Assembly (NCBI GenBank): GCA_900551325.1
Contig: URVM01000002.1
Coordinates: 310,001-374,000, forward strand
DNA from: an uncultured Eubacteriales bacterium
GTDB lineage: Bacteria; Bacillota; Clostridia; Lachnospirales; Cellulosilyticaceae
Direction: 5' to 3'
DNA: 64,000 nucleotides
A program made the translations under genes and the position numbers. The first letter of the stretch is position 1, and each line of letters starts with the position of its first letter. The notes under the pieces were generated by a model. That model saw only the letters and a list, made by a program, of their open reading frames with translations. It had not been told where the DNA came from and made no database searches. Shown piece by piece: positions 25,242 through 34,244 of this stretch.

Positions 25242-25466
25242 TCAACGGTGTGTTGCCATTATTCTAGCCAAAGAAGGACAAAAGCTCTGTCTGTTTAATA
25301 CTGTGATTTTTTGAAACTCGTCTGAGGAAATGAGTCCTTTACAGAGCATCTTTTTGAGGATACTTTGTGCCATAACATATTGGTATTCATTTTGTAATTC
25401 TTCTTTTGTAAATTGATGTTGTTTTTTATTTATTTGAAAGTCCCCTTCAATTTTTGTAACTAACAA
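25242..25466 (-). CDS. SHOCT-like small protein, set 2
   Basis: 74 aa from a TTG at 25464-25466 (LLVTKIEGDF), seven bases after GGGGGAG; upstream codons lack a ribosome site. The helix LQNEYQYVMAQSILKKMLCK followed by GLISSDEFQKI gives the same SHOCT-like pattern as the 72-aa gene at 15570-15788. It opens the second recombinase operon. Function unknown. Confidence 0.7.
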   Translation of the reverse strand: MLVTKIEGDFQINKKQHQFTKEELQNEYQYVMAQSILKKMLCKGLISSDEFQKITVLNRQSFCPSLARIMATHR

Positions 25467-25573
25467 ATGATCTCCCCCAATCAAAAAATTAAAAAGCTTA
25501 TACTTTAAGCCGAAAATATCAACCCCCACTCCGTGGGAATTTATCTATCAAAGCAATATAAAAAAATAATACC

Positions 25574-25594
25574 CATAGAAGAACACCTTCTATG
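25574..25594 (-). terminator. Hairpin with leftward T-rich tail
   Basis: CATAGAAG (25574-25581) and CTTCTATG (25587-25594) pair perfectly; read leftward the stem is followed by GGTATTATTTTTTT. It lies upstream of the second recombinase operon and could stop transcripts entering it from the right. Confidence 0.5.
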
Positions 25595-25738
25595 AGCATT
25601 TTAAAATTGGTTCTATTAGGTACTTAATTGAGATATAAAAATACATATAGGTAGGTTATACTTAAAGAAAAAAATGAATATTTTTTTAATTTATTTCTCG
25701 AAATGGTAGCATCAAATAAATTTGTAATAATTGTGTAA

Positions 25739-25767
25739 TTGTATAAATATTACTGATAACTTATAAT
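25739..25767 (+). promoter_or_regulatory. Promoter of the leader peptide and GNAT gene
   Basis: TTGTAT (25739-25744) and TATAAT (25762-25767) are separated by 17 bases, a good vegetative promoter. Transcription would begin near 25774, about 23 bases before the leader ORF. Confidence 0.65.
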
Positions 25768-25796
25768 GTATAAAAGACATACTTTAGGAGGTTTAA

Positions 25797-25829
25797 ATGA
25801 TGTGTAAATTACGTTATTACATCGCTTAA
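25797..25829 (+). CDS. 10-aa leader peptide MMCKLRYYIA
   Basis: A short ORF with an unusually strong ribosome site (TTTAGGAGG) encodes MMCKLRYYIA and ends at 25829. A hairpin (GTGGTGAA/TTCACTAC at about 25831-25856) and the acetyltransferase gene follow. This arrangement of promoter, strong short ORF, hairpin and gene is typical of translation-attenuation control, as in inducible antibiotic-resistance genes. I infer a regulatory leader. Confidence 0.5.
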   Translation: MMCKLRYYIA

Positions 25830-25899
25830 TGTGGTGAATAAAAAACTCTTCACTACATTTAAAAGACTAGTAGATTATAAATGTGAGGAGAAAAATAGA

Positions 25900-26319
25900 A
25901 TGAATACAATTAAGTTAAAGAAATATGAGCAATATAACGAAAATGAGATTTTAACACTATATAATAGTGTAGAATGGATAAATTATACGAATAATCCAGA
26001 AATGTTAAGAAATGCGTTTAATAATTCATTAACAATAGTAGGCGCATATGAGGACGAAAGATTAATTGGTATAATTCGTGTAGTAGGTGATGGACACTCC
26101 ATTATATACATACAAGATATTATTGTATTACCTGAATATCAACGAAAGGGCATTGGTACTCTAATGATTCAAGAGATATTAAACCTATATGCTCATGTTT
26201 ATCAAAAAATTTTACTTACTGAAAATCAGCCAAACACAGTAGAATTTTATAAAAAAATGAATTTTATTCCTGACTTTGAAATGGGCTGTGTTGCATTTGG
26301 ACACCTTACGTTCATTTAA
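25900..26319 (+). CDS. GNAT family N-acetyltransferase
   Basis: 139 aa, ATG at 25900 with GAGGAG ten bases upstream; an in-frame GTG at 25831 lies in the leader hairpin. The acetyl-CoA motif A (IIVLPEYQRKGIGTLMIQ, about residues 74-91) and the C-terminal NTVEFYKKMNF motif define the GNAT fold. The substrate is not evident. It is the only rightward gene in this part of the window, lies between the phage lysis genes and the second recombinase set, and has its own promoter and leader peptide, so it is a self-contained cargo gene. Confidence 0.85.
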   Translation: MNTIKLKKYEQYNENEILTLYNSVEWINYTNNPEMLRNAFNNSLTIVGAYEDERLIGIIRVVGDGHSIIYIQDIIVLPEYQRKGIGTLMIQEILNLYAHVYQKILLTENQPNTVEFYKKMNFIPDFEMGCVAFGHLTFI

Positions 26320-26338
26320 TAAATAGTTAATTTACTGG

Positions 26339-26372
26339 AAAGTAGGTCCTTCATTTTTGAAGAGCCTACTTT
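26339..26372. terminator. Bidirectional terminator between GNAT and amidase genes
   Basis: AAAGTAGG (26339-26346) pairs with CCTACTTT (26365-26372), with an inner TTCATTTTTGAA stem, and T/A-rich flanks on both sides. It separates two converging genes. Confidence 0.7.
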
Positions 26373-26443
26373 TCTTATTATATCCTAAATAATATAACTT
26401 CCATATGCCTAACTTTACTTAAACAAGTACGGTCATGATTGTT

Positions 26444-27103
26444 CTATATTTTCACCTTTATAATAGGAAATTTCTTTTCAGAATCATAACCAATTTTGAT
26501 ATGCTGATCTTCTAAATCGCGTAATTTGATATAGTTATAACCAGCAACATTTACGGTATCTACCCATTTGATTTTTCCATTAAGCCTAATACATATCTTT
26601 GAGATGGACATTTTATCGCTTACTTCTTGCTTAAGCTGTTCCCAAGCCTCTACATTCTTGACGTAGTAGCTGGGACAATCTTTGCCGGTTACATCGTAAT
26701 GCCTATTGATATCTCTTAGTGGATTGAGGTTATGCCTTTTACAGATATTAATGATGAGTTCGATAAGTGCTTCATAGGTAACACAATTAAACTTACCACT
26801 ACCATCTGGGTGGCATACTTCAATCCCTATATGGTTACCATTTGCCTTACTCGCATGATAGGCCACTTCATCTTCTGGTACACATGCAATAATCTCTCCT
26901 TCAAGTCCGACTATGTAGTGTGAGCTTGCGTATATGGGTTTGGTGTTGTTCTGGTCTTTTAAGCGATTAAAGTAGTTACGATTAGCAATAGCCGTACTCC
27001 CTGGATTACCTACATAGTGAATAACAATCCCTTTTACTTGTTTCATAGGTATACCTGGTCTAGAATATTTGTTTGGTGTAAGATAGGCTTCTTGTATGCT
27101 CAT
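26444..27103 (-). CDS. N-acetylmuramoyl-L-alanine amidase (endolysin)
   Basis: 219 aa, ATG at 27101-27103 after AAAGGAGGAG. An Amidase_2/PGRP-type domain spans about 1-160, with likely zinc ligands His29 (GIVIHYVG), His135 (NRHYDVTG) and Cys143 (KDCPSYY). The C-terminal 50 residues (KICIRLNGKIKWVDTV) look like a copper-amine-oxidase-N-like or stalk domain that may bind the wall. It cuts the peptide from peptidoglycan at lysis and is the last gene of the phage late operon, 4 bases overlapping the holin. Confidence 0.9.
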   Translation of the reverse strand: MSIQEAYLTPNKYSRPGIPMKQVKGIVIHYVGNPGSTAIANRNYFNRLKDQNNTKPIYASSHYIVGLEGEIIACVPEDEVAYHASKANGNHIGIEVCHPDGSGKFNCVTYEALIELIINICKRHNLNPLRDINRHYDVTGKDCPSYYVKNVEAWEQLKQEVSDKMSISKICIRLNGKIKWVDTVNVAGYNYIKLRDLEDQHIKIGYDSEKKFPIIKVKI

Positions 27104-27492
27104 TTTTTCTCCTCCTTTTTAAGCTGCTCTAGGACATCTATAAGTTTCTGTGGAATAGGTAGTCCTATCTTTGCAGCATTTTCTATAATGCTTATCCCTT
27201 CATTGGCTGTATAGAAAAAAATAACAGCAGTGCGTATGGCACTACCGTTTCCTATTAAATGAATATCTATTATGTGAGCAATCCCTACAAGTACAAAGAT
27301 AAGTACCTTCTTGAATATCCCTTTAAAACCAACCTGGCTAGATAGCCTTCTTTCTATAACTGCAACCATCATGCCAGTCAAGTAATCCACTACTACAAAA
27401 GTAAGTAATGCATACATAAACCCATCCACCCCTCCCACATACCATCCTAAAAAGCCCCCAATAGCACTAAATATAAACTGTATTTCTTTCAT
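27100..27492 (-). CDS. Phage holin (Cph1/holin_4_1 type)
   Basis: 130 aa, ATG at 27490-27492, GGAGGAG upstream. Three or so hydrophobic segments (about 8-30, 60-80 and 85-100) and the VVDYLTGMMVAVIERRLSSQ motif are typical of the toxin-secretion/lysis holin family. It permeabilises the membrane so the amidase can reach the wall. The next gene is the endolysin, the usual pairing. Confidence 0.9.
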   Translation of the reverse strand: MKEIQFIFSAIGGFLGWYVGGVDGFMYALLTFVVVDYLTGMMVAVIERRLSSQVGFKGIFKKVLIFVLVGIAHIIDIHLIGNGSAIRTAVIFFYTANEGISIIENAAKIGLPIPQKLIDVLEQLKKEEKK

Positions 27493-27509
27493 AGCAATCC
27501 CTCCTCCAT

Positions 27510-28574
27510 TTACTGTAATGCTGCATAATAAACATAACCACTACCTTTTACATAGAAGCCATCTTGTGGAACATATATGGCCCCATCAAAAGTATGTGCA
27601 TGATTTGTTACTAATCCTGGCTGATCTATATGCTCCCAAGTAATGCCGTCACTTGATAAGCACATACTCTTTTCTTTAAAGAGTACAAACTTGCCCCAAT
27701 CTGCCATCCATAAAATATTTCTTGGATTAGGTACATTGTTACTTGTTAAGTCTCCAGTCCAACCTAAGTTTGTTTCTGTAATCTGTGTCCCATCATCACT
27801 CATGACACAAAGTTTTACATCATAAATACTATTACTATAGTTGTACTTCATTACAAAGAGCACATTATTAATGGAACGGATAAACATATAACGTGTGTCC
27901 TTTGTATCTGCTGCAATGGTTGTTGACCAAGAACCTGGGCTTGCTGAACTTGCCTTAGAAATAGATTTATCACCACTAACAACGCCTATGAAGTGACCTT
28001 TGTGTGTTGTAATGTATTTTAAAACAGGCACTGAATTTCCGTTTGAGCCAACCAGTGTCCAAGCTGTTCTTTCTTGTAGTGAGTCGTAGCTATAATAAAG
28101 AGGTGTTAGGTAGTACCACCATCCTACAACACCACACTTAGTTGATACATCATAAGCACCACAAGTTAAAGCATTTTTACCTCCTGTACAGTAGCCTGCA
28201 TTATACCAAGTGATTCCATCAAAAGAAGCAATGATATTTCCGTATCCTACAATTTTTGCTAGGAACACGCCATCTGCGGCATAAAGAATTTCTGGTGGGC
28301 CATTACTCCACCAGGATACATTTGCTATGGTCCACTGTTTAGTACTCTTATTCCAATAGGCCATATAAGGCGTTTTGGCAGCATACACTGCAATCTGTGC
28401 ATTACCATTATTGTAGACATTAATCGTTGTTTCACTACCATACTGCGTATAACCAAAGTCCCTATAATATTTCTTAGTCCAAGTAAGACTAGGCATATCT
28501 AGCACCACTTTTCCTCTTGCTCCGAAGGCTGTCCAAATGGCTAAGACGTTATTAAACTTTGCATCATAACTCAT
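27510..28574 (-). CDS. Probable tail tip or receptor-binding protein, propeller-like
   Basis: 354 aa, rich in Trp, Tyr, Gly and Ser. Repeated blade-like phrases (ASFDGITWYNAG, YSYDSLQERTAWT, LSSDGITWEHID) suggest a BNR/beta-propeller repeat protein. It lies between the tail endopeptidase-like gene and the holin, where siphophages carry receptor-binding or fibre proteins. No catalytic site seen. The function is inferred from repeat form and position. Confidence 0.6.
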   Translation of the reverse strand: MSYDAKFNNVLAIWTAFGARGKVVLDMPSLTWTKKYYRDFGYTQYGSETTINVYNNGNAQIAVYAAKTPYMAYWNKSTKQWTIANVSWWSNGPPEILYAADGVFLAKIVGYGNIIASFDGITWYNAGYCTGGKNALTCGAYDVSTKCGVVGWWYYLTPLYYSYDSLQERTAWTLVGSNGNSVPVLKYITTHKGHFIGVVSGDKSISKASSASPGSWSTTIAADTKDTRYMFIRSINNVLFVMKYNYSNSIYDVKLCVMSDDGTQITETNLGWTGDLTSNNVPNPRNILWMADWGKFVLFKEKSMCLSSDGITWEHIDQPGLVTNHAHTFDGAIYVPQDGFYVKGSGYVYYAALQ

Positions 28575-28578
28575 CTAT

Positions 28579-29757
28579 TCAGACCTCCTGTACTTTGGCT
28601 ATACCTGTGATTTTTCCACTAGTATCTGTGGTGTAGTTATACGTTGCCATTTCACCATCTACATACTCAACTTTAAAACTTGCTGTAGCTACTGTTAAGA
28701 GAGACACTTCTTTAAGCAGCAATTCATAAAAGATGTTATCAAGGGTAATACTGGTCATCTTTCCATTACTATCTGTAGTGTATAAGTATTGAGCGTGATA
28801 CTGACGAATAGAGCCTTTTTCAACCACATAGGTGACATTGATGCCTGTATCAGTAATGGCCATATTAGAAACCATAGTTTGAGAAACACCCAGCTTATCA
28901 AATTCACCCCAGATATCCCCCATGGAAGTTTCAACATTAGACATAGAAGTCTCTACATTAGAGATTGAACTTTCAACATTAGATAGAGAGTTTTCAATCC
29001 GGTAAAAAGTATCCGAAATACTGGGTCTGTACTTTCCAACTTCAACCCTTATGTCATATCTATAAAAGGGATTGTAATCTAATGATATAATTCTTGTTTT
29101 CACATCAATTCCTAATGGCTTAAATACAATCTGTATGTTGTCACCTACTGCTAGGTTCATTAGTTTAAAGAAGGAAATATCATAGGATGAACTATCTTCT
29201 CTAGAATCGTAAGTAACTGCTACGTTAGTCACATTCTTTGAGTCCATTACTGGAATATATGCTGTACTCCCTCTGTGGCTTCTAATATTAATCTTGTAGC
29301 CATCATATTCAATCTCACCACCAAGAATAGCAATAAATTGCATAAGCGCCGCACGTCTTGAAACATTTTGATTTATCTTCATCGTTATACTACTAGTGAA
29401 GTCTACTACGCCTACTGTGAATGGTGTCCCTGCAAGAAGTTGTGCTAGACCTGTTGTAGGACTTCCTGTGAAATCAAATGTACTAATGTTATATCTTTCA
29501 TGGTTGAGTGTATAGGATACGTGCTCACAAATAACTGAACAGATGGGAAGGCTACCTTGAAGACTCTTTGAAATTTGTACAATCTCAAAATACTGGTTAT
29601 CTAGTTTAGCAATCTGTTTAACTTTTAGAGCAAGCGCAGACTTAGCAAGGACTGTAAAGGAAAGCGTATATTCCCCTTCTAACGTTTCTCTTATATTAGC
29701 GCTCATAACTTTCTTGACTTGTTGGATCAAAGTACTGCCAGCATAAATTTCAATCAA
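28579..29757 (-). CDS. Phage tail protein (Gp37/prophage endopeptidase tail type)
   Basis: 392 aa from a TTG at 29755-29757 after GGAGGG. The N-terminal 250 residues have the beta-rich layout of siphovirus tail-tip proteins (YAGSTLIQQVKKVMSANIRE, LEGEYTLSFTV, VTYDSRED). A heptad-like repeat of SNVETSMSNVETSM near 260-280 is a trimeric coiled coil, and a beta-domain follows. It probably forms the tail tip or baseplate hub. It follows the tape measure gene. Confidence 0.75.
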   Translation of the reverse strand: MIEIYAGSTLIQQVKKVMSANIRETLEGEYTLSFTVLAKSALALKVKQIAKLDNQYFEIVQISKSLQGSLPICSVICEHVSYTLNHERYNISTFDFTGSPTTGLAQLLAGTPFTVGVVDFTSSITMKINQNVSRRAALMQFIAILGGEIEYDGYKINIRSHRGSTAYIPVMDSKNVTNVAVTYDSREDSSSYDISFFKLMNLAVGDNIQIVFKPLGIDVKTRIISLDYNPFYRYDIRVEVGKYRPSISDTFYRIENSLSNVESSISNVETSMSNVETSMGDIWGEFDKLGVSQTMVSNMAITDTGINVTYVVEKGSIRQYHAQYLYTTDSNGKMTSITLDNIFYELLLKEVSLLTVATASFKVEYVDGEMATYNYTTDTSGKITGIAKVQEV

Positions 29758-29779
29758 GTTTTTCCCTCCTCTCTGTGTT

Positions 29780-32377
29780 TTAGCTGCCTGCTACGCCTAG
29801 GTTTCTAACTGTTACTGTATTTTGGTTCCATTGAAGTTGTGCGATGACTCTTGTTAGTACGTTGCCATCAATAGTTAATGGTATAGTTACATCAAAACTT
29901 GTACCTTCTGGTCCACTTAAAGTTCCTGACACTTGTGAGTTAAGATCTAAGTCAAAGTCTGTTGGAATAGCACCTTGCATATCTTTTTCTACACCACTCA
30001 TTGCATCTTCAAAACCAACGCCTATCCCTTGGCCCATGTTAGCACCAATACCTGCAAACACTTTAGAGGGTGAATGAATACCCAGTGTATTTTTTACACC
30101 TTGTACGATACCATTTACCATATTGTCTACTTTACCTTTCAGCCAGCCAATCATAGAAGCGATACCATTCCAAAGTCCCTTTGCAATATTTTTCCCTACA
30201 TCCATCATAGCTGGAATGCCACTCCCTAAACCAGTAACAATCGCTACAATAATCTGTGGAAGCTGGGCCACAAGCTGTGGTATGGCTCGAATAAGACCTA
30301 CTCCTAACTGTATGATCAGTTGAATACCCATCTCATTGATTTTAGGAAGGTTAGTCACAATAAATGTAATAATACTATTGATAATCTGTGGGAGTGCTTC
30401 AATAAGTACTGGCAGAGCATTAATTAATCCCTGTGCTAGTCCCGTGATGATCTGAAAAGCTGCATTTAGTATCTGATCCATATTTGCAATAAGGGTTTCA
30501 ACAATTAAGATAATAGCCTGTACAATGGAAGGGATAAGTTCAGGAAGTGCCTCACCAATACCAGTCGCTAAAGTAACAATCATTGTAAGTGCTGCTTCTA
30601 CAAGCATTGGTAGGTTTTCAATAATTCCATCTACTAAAGCCAGTAAGAGCTGAAGGGCACCTTCTGTGATCTGAGGAAGCGCGTCAATGAGTCCTGTTAA
30701 AAGTGTCATGACAATCTGCATAGCAGAGTCAATAATAATTGGTAAGTTTTCAATAATAGCATTTGCAATAGCCATGATGATATCTAGCCCCAGTGTAATA
30801 AACTGTGGTAATTGCTCGGTTACAAGACTTGTAATCCCTCCTACCGTTTCACCAATAACTTCTGAAATCTTCTCAAAGTTACCATCTGCCTCATTGATAC
30901 CATTAGATAAGCCTGAGAATAAATCTGTAATGCCTGCTGACACTTCACTTACTGCTGGCAAAAACACACCTTGTAGAGAACGTTTCACACCTTCAAAAGC
31001 ATCAGATAGGTTATTGTACTTAATTTGATTAATCTGTGCTAAAGCATCTGTAGTTGCAATGGTACTATCCTTCATACCAGCTAGAACAGGTAAGACACTT
31101 GATTCTAAGTCTTCAAACTGTGTTCCAAAAAGTTGTACTCCTAAGGTATTTTTAAGTAATGGATCCTGGATAGCGTTAAGCTCTTCAATTACAGCATAAA
31201 AAGCACTACTTGCAGCTTCACCACCTTGAGCAAACTTCTTTGTCATCTCATCTGCATTAAACCCAAGTTGAGTAAAAGCATCTATTGTTCCTTTACTCCC
31301 ATCTTTAGCCCTGATGTTAAATTCCTTTACCGCATCACCAATCTTATCAATACTAAAAGCACCTGCTTCAGCACCACCAATAAGACCTGAGATAAACTCA
31401 TCAGCACTAAGGCCCAGAGCTGCATATTGATTTGAATACTCATTTAAGGTATCAAGTAAATCGCCATTTTTGTCCGCACCATTTTGAGCACCTACTGCAA
31501 TAATGTTATAGGCTTCTTCTGATGTAATTCCGAAGTTCTTCATCAATGCACCTGCTGCTCTAGCAGACTCTTGGAGTTCAAATCCAAAAGTATCGCGTAA
31601 AGCAAAACCGGACTCAGTGGCCTTTTCTAACTCTTGCCCCATTAGTCCGGTTGTCTTTTTTACTTCTGCTATGCCATTGGCTACATCTTCTAAGTTAGAC
31701 CCAAAGTTATGTTTATACACATTTTGAGCTACTTCACCAAGTTCCTCAAGTTCCTGACCTGTTGCTCCAGTAGAAGCTGAAATCTGGTTGATGGCCATGT
31801 TGTACTCATCACCTAGTTTGACTAGACTTGCACCTGTCGCAATAGCTGCTGAGCCAATAGCCACAACAGCGGCACCCATAACTGCTCCGATGCCTTTTAA
31901 TACACTACCTACTTTTTCAAATTTCCCTGAAGCATCTTCTGCTTGTTCTCCCGCATCATTTACTGCATCTGCAAATTGCTCAGCACCTTCTTCTGCCTCA
32001 TCAAAGCCTTGTTCCATCTCATTAAGTGCTTGAACATTTTGGTCGAGTTCCTTTTCCATCTTATTAAGATCTGCTTTAGCATTGTTAAGTTGAATGGCCC
32101 AGTTTTGTGTTCTTCTATCTGCTTCACCAAAAGAGTCAGCAGCATTTTTAAGAGCAGCTTCTAGTGTACTCACCTTAGTCTTTTGAGCATCTATTTCTTT
32201 ATTAAGTATATTGTTTCTAGCAGTCATAGCTTGAAGGGATTTATCTTGTTTATCAAACTGTGAAGTTACTAAATTCATTTCAGAACCAAGTACCTTAAAG
32301 CTTTGATTGATATCTCTTAAAGCATTTTTAAAGTCCTTTTCTCCTTCAATACCTATCCTAAACCCAAAGTCGGACAT
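29780..32377 (-). CDS. Tail tape measure protein
   Basis: 865 aa, the largest phage gene, ATG at 32375-32377 after GGAGGTGAGG. Residues 1-150 are a coiled coil; about 155-185 is a hydrophobic AAVVAIGSAAIATGASL segment; then the PhageMin_Tail-type region and a long series of hydrophobic helical repeats (ITEGALQLLLALVDGIIENLP) end in a NTLGIHSPSKVF motif seen in many tape measure proteins. It sets tail length and helps DNA passage. Confidence 0.93.
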   Translation of the reverse strand: MSDFGFRIGIEGEKDFKNALRDINQSFKVLGSEMNLVTSQFDKQDKSLQAMTARNNILNKEIDAQKTKVSTLEAALKNAADSFGEADRRTQNWAIQLNNAKADLNKMEKELDQNVQALNEMEQGFDEAEEGAEQFADAVNDAGEQAEDASGKFEKVGSVLKGIGAVMGAAVVAIGSAAIATGASLVKLGDEYNMAINQISASTGATGQELEELGEVAQNVYKHNFGSNLEDVANGIAEVKKTTGLMGQELEKATESGFALRDTFGFELQESARAAGALMKNFGITSEEAYNIIAVGAQNGADKNGDLLDTLNEYSNQYAALGLSADEFISGLIGGAEAGAFSIDKIGDAVKEFNIRAKDGSKGTIDAFTQLGFNADEMTKKFAQGGEAASSAFYAVIEELNAIQDPLLKNTLGVQLFGTQFEDLESSVLPVLAGMKDSTIATTDALAQINQIKYNNLSDAFEGVKRSLQGVFLPAVSEVSAGITDLFSGLSNGINEADGNFEKISEVIGETVGGITSLVTEQLPQFITLGLDIIMAIANAIIENLPIIIDSAMQIVMTLLTGLIDALPQITEGALQLLLALVDGIIENLPMLVEAALTMIVTLATGIGEALPELIPSIVQAIILIVETLIANMDQILNAAFQIITGLAQGLINALPVLIEALPQIINSIITFIVTNLPKINEMGIQLIIQLGVGLIRAIPQLVAQLPQIIVAIVTGLGSGIPAMMDVGKNIAKGLWNGIASMIGWLKGKVDNMVNGIVQGVKNTLGIHSPSKVFAGIGANMGQGIGVGFEDAMSGVEKDMQGAIPTDFDLDLNSQVSGTLSGPEGTSFDVTIPLTIDGNVLTRVIAQLQWNQNTVTVRNLGVAGS

Positions 32378-32416
32378 ACTTCCTCACCTCCTTCCCTTAT
32401 ATTGAGCATGAAAAAA

Positions 32417-32433
32417 GACACCTTATTGGTGTC
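32417..32433 (-). terminator. Terminator of the inserted tail-region cassette
   Basis: GACACC (32417-32422) pairs with GGTGTC (32428-32433). Read leftward the stem ends in TTTTTT (complement of 32411-32416). It lies between the 87-aa gene and the tape measure gene, closing the inserted cassette. Confidence 0.75.
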
Positions 32434-32475
32434 TAATTTACCTAACAATATCTTTATAAACTAAAAATTTAACTG

Positions 32476-32739
32476 TTATAATTGTATTGCTCCACTCATT
32501 AAATCCTCACGAAACTTATTTGCGAGATTTTCTGTCAAGTTAGTTCTACCATAGTGCTCAAGCACAAAGCTACGATAACTTTTTCCATCTACAAGTATAT
32601 CACTTTTTTTAGTCAACAGCCAATTCCCATTACCCCCGCCTTGTTCCCTAATGCGCCATTCATTGGCATACCTTTTATATACTTCATCTCTTTTACCCTG
32701 AACAGTCCTTGAATCGCTTGGAATAAATCTTATTTGCAT
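32476..32739 (-). CDS. 87-aa protein of unknown function, cassette gene 2
   Basis: Start ATG at 32737-32739 (MQIRFIPSDSRTV) with AAGGTGG upstream; the longer reading to 32814 lacks a ribosome site. It is small and basic, with an NEWRIREQGGGNGNWLL loop, no cysteines and no membrane segment. It may have its own promoter (TTGAAA and ATTATA, 17 apart, on the minus strand near 32777-32805). No family recognised. It shares a cassette with the 412-aa gene upstream, between tail chaperones and tape measure. Confidence 0.55.
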   Translation of the reverse strand: MQIRFIPSDSRTVQGKRDEVYKRYANEWRIREQGGGNGNWLLTKKSDILVDGKSYRSFVLEHYGRTNLTENLANKFREDLMSGAIQL

Positions 32740-32911
32740 TATAAAACCACCTTCATTTTTTATTTTGTACAGGTATTCCAGAAGATATAATCTGCTGTAC
32801 GCTTTCTCTTTCAAATAAATTTCTAATTTAACTTACTGAATTTTAAAATAAAATTTATTTCTTTTGGTAATTATAAATATACAATTGATTCATTGCATTG
32901 TCACCGGACAA

Positions 32912-34150
32912 TTATTGTAGGGTACTATGTCCAACGTTCTTTTTTCGTTCTACTCTATCTTTAATAGCCATAATTTCATCCAGTACTTCTTTAGAGAGTT
33001 TTACATCAACTTTTTCATCACAGATATCTCGAATTTTCTCTTTATCCTCTCGCATACTGTCTTCGGTAAAACGTATTAACCTATTGTAGTCATATGGTGT
33101 TACATCTGCACAAGCAGCAACAATTTCAGACCTAACAATTTTATCAAGAGAATTCAATATCTTTCCTTCAAGCAAATCATTTTTATCTAACACAGTATTT
33201 AATCTATCCATAATGGACTGATATCTCATGGTACTAGATACATTTATTTCAACTTGCTTAACCCACTGATACAGAGAAGATTCAGTTAGTAGTGAGATAT
33301 CATATTGCTTTGATGCAAGATATGTTGCCGGGTATGATAGCTCCTCATTATCTGTAATATAATGATATTCTTCATTTTTTCTACGCGCATCTAAAACCTT
33401 AATCATCAGCATATCAAGCATATCATTTTTAAATGATCCTTCCTCAGCATCTGCCATTTTAATTTTTTCTACATCATTTCCTGCAAATGATCTGCGTATA
33501 ATCTTTATACGTTCATTCCATTCGTTCATCCATCTACGAATTCCGACTAACCTGTCCATACATTCTAACATATACTGATATCGGATTGTTGGATCAGCAT
33601 TATACATTAAATTAAGCATGCAAGTAAGTTCATTTGTAATGATGGGCATGAGCTTTGCTTCTAAATTAGCATTCAAATAAGAAGGATCATTCTGTAGCTT
33701 TTTTCTATCTTTTCCCTGTACATACTTACCAATATTACTAGCAATTTGAGCATGTAAGTGAGCTCTATCTTCAATTTTTTTATCATTTTTATTTCCACCA
33801 AAATAGTCTGTATCAAGTAAAGCAATTAAAATATCATGGTATTCTGGTTTAAATTCATATGCATTATTTTCTCCAGTTTTAAATTCACTAGTTTTCAATA
33901 TCCTACCACTCATTTTACATAACTTATCAATATATCTTCGTATTGTTTTCTCATTAATACAGTCTGGTTCTTTTAAACCTCTAAGATAACTTAAGTACAC
34001 TGCCAATTCTATCGCTGAAATAGACTCTTTTCCTATCTTGGGCAGTACTTTATCTAAAGAAGGAACTGGTATCTCTTCATTTTTAATATGTGAACTTTCA
34101 CCTCGTTTAGTTATTCTATCACTTATTCTTTTTCCTCCCGCCAAGTTCAT
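32912..34150 (-). CDS. 412-aa protein of unknown function, cassette gene 1
   Basis: ATG at 34148-34150 preceded closely by GGAGGT; a TTG at 34159 is in frame. It is soluble and strongly charged. The N-terminal region (AIELAVYLSYLRG, CINEKTIRRYIDKLCKM) looks like a winged helix-turn-helix; the rest is helical with no cysteine motifs. It has a near-consensus promoter at 34245-34274. Codon use and AT content are unlike the neighbouring tail genes. It is a probable moron expressed in the lysogen; regulator, exclusion or defence roles are possible. Confidence 0.65.
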   Translation of the reverse strand: MNLAGGKRISDRITKRGESSHIKNEEIPVPSLDKVLPKIGKESISAIELAVYLSYLRGLKEPDCINEKTIRRYIDKLCKMSGRILKTSEFKTGENNAYEFKPEYHDILIALLDTDYFGGNKNDKKIEDRAHLHAQIASNIGKYVQGKDRKKLQNDPSYLNANLEAKLMPIITNELTCMLNLMYNADPTIRYQYMLECMDRLVGIRRWMNEWNERIKIIRRSFAGNDVEKIKMADAEEGSFKNDMLDMLMIKVLDARRKNEEYHYITDNEELSYPATYLASKQYDISLLTESSLYQWVKQVEINVSSTMRYQSIMDRLNTVLDKNDLLEGKILNSLDKIVRSEIVAACADVTPYDYNRLIRFTEDSMREDKEKIRDICDEKVDVKLSKEVLDEIMAIKDRVERKKNVGHSTLQ

Positions 34151-34244
34151 TACCTCCAACTAACAAACACTAATATACCAACACATCAACAACTTAATAC
34201 AGTATTCTGTTTGATTTATCTTTAATAAGCGTGGCAAATTTGCT

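Noticed and set aside
28920..28995. Short repeats near the tail-tip gene that looked like a small CRISPR-like or tandem repeat array.
   Set aside because: They are in-frame repeats coding SNVETSM units of a coiled coil within a tail protein; there are no spacers.
29780..32377. Large open frames on the + strand opposite the tape measure gene.
   Set aside because: They are shadows of a long low-complexity coding frame; they lack ribosome sites and phage context, while the minus-strand gene has both.
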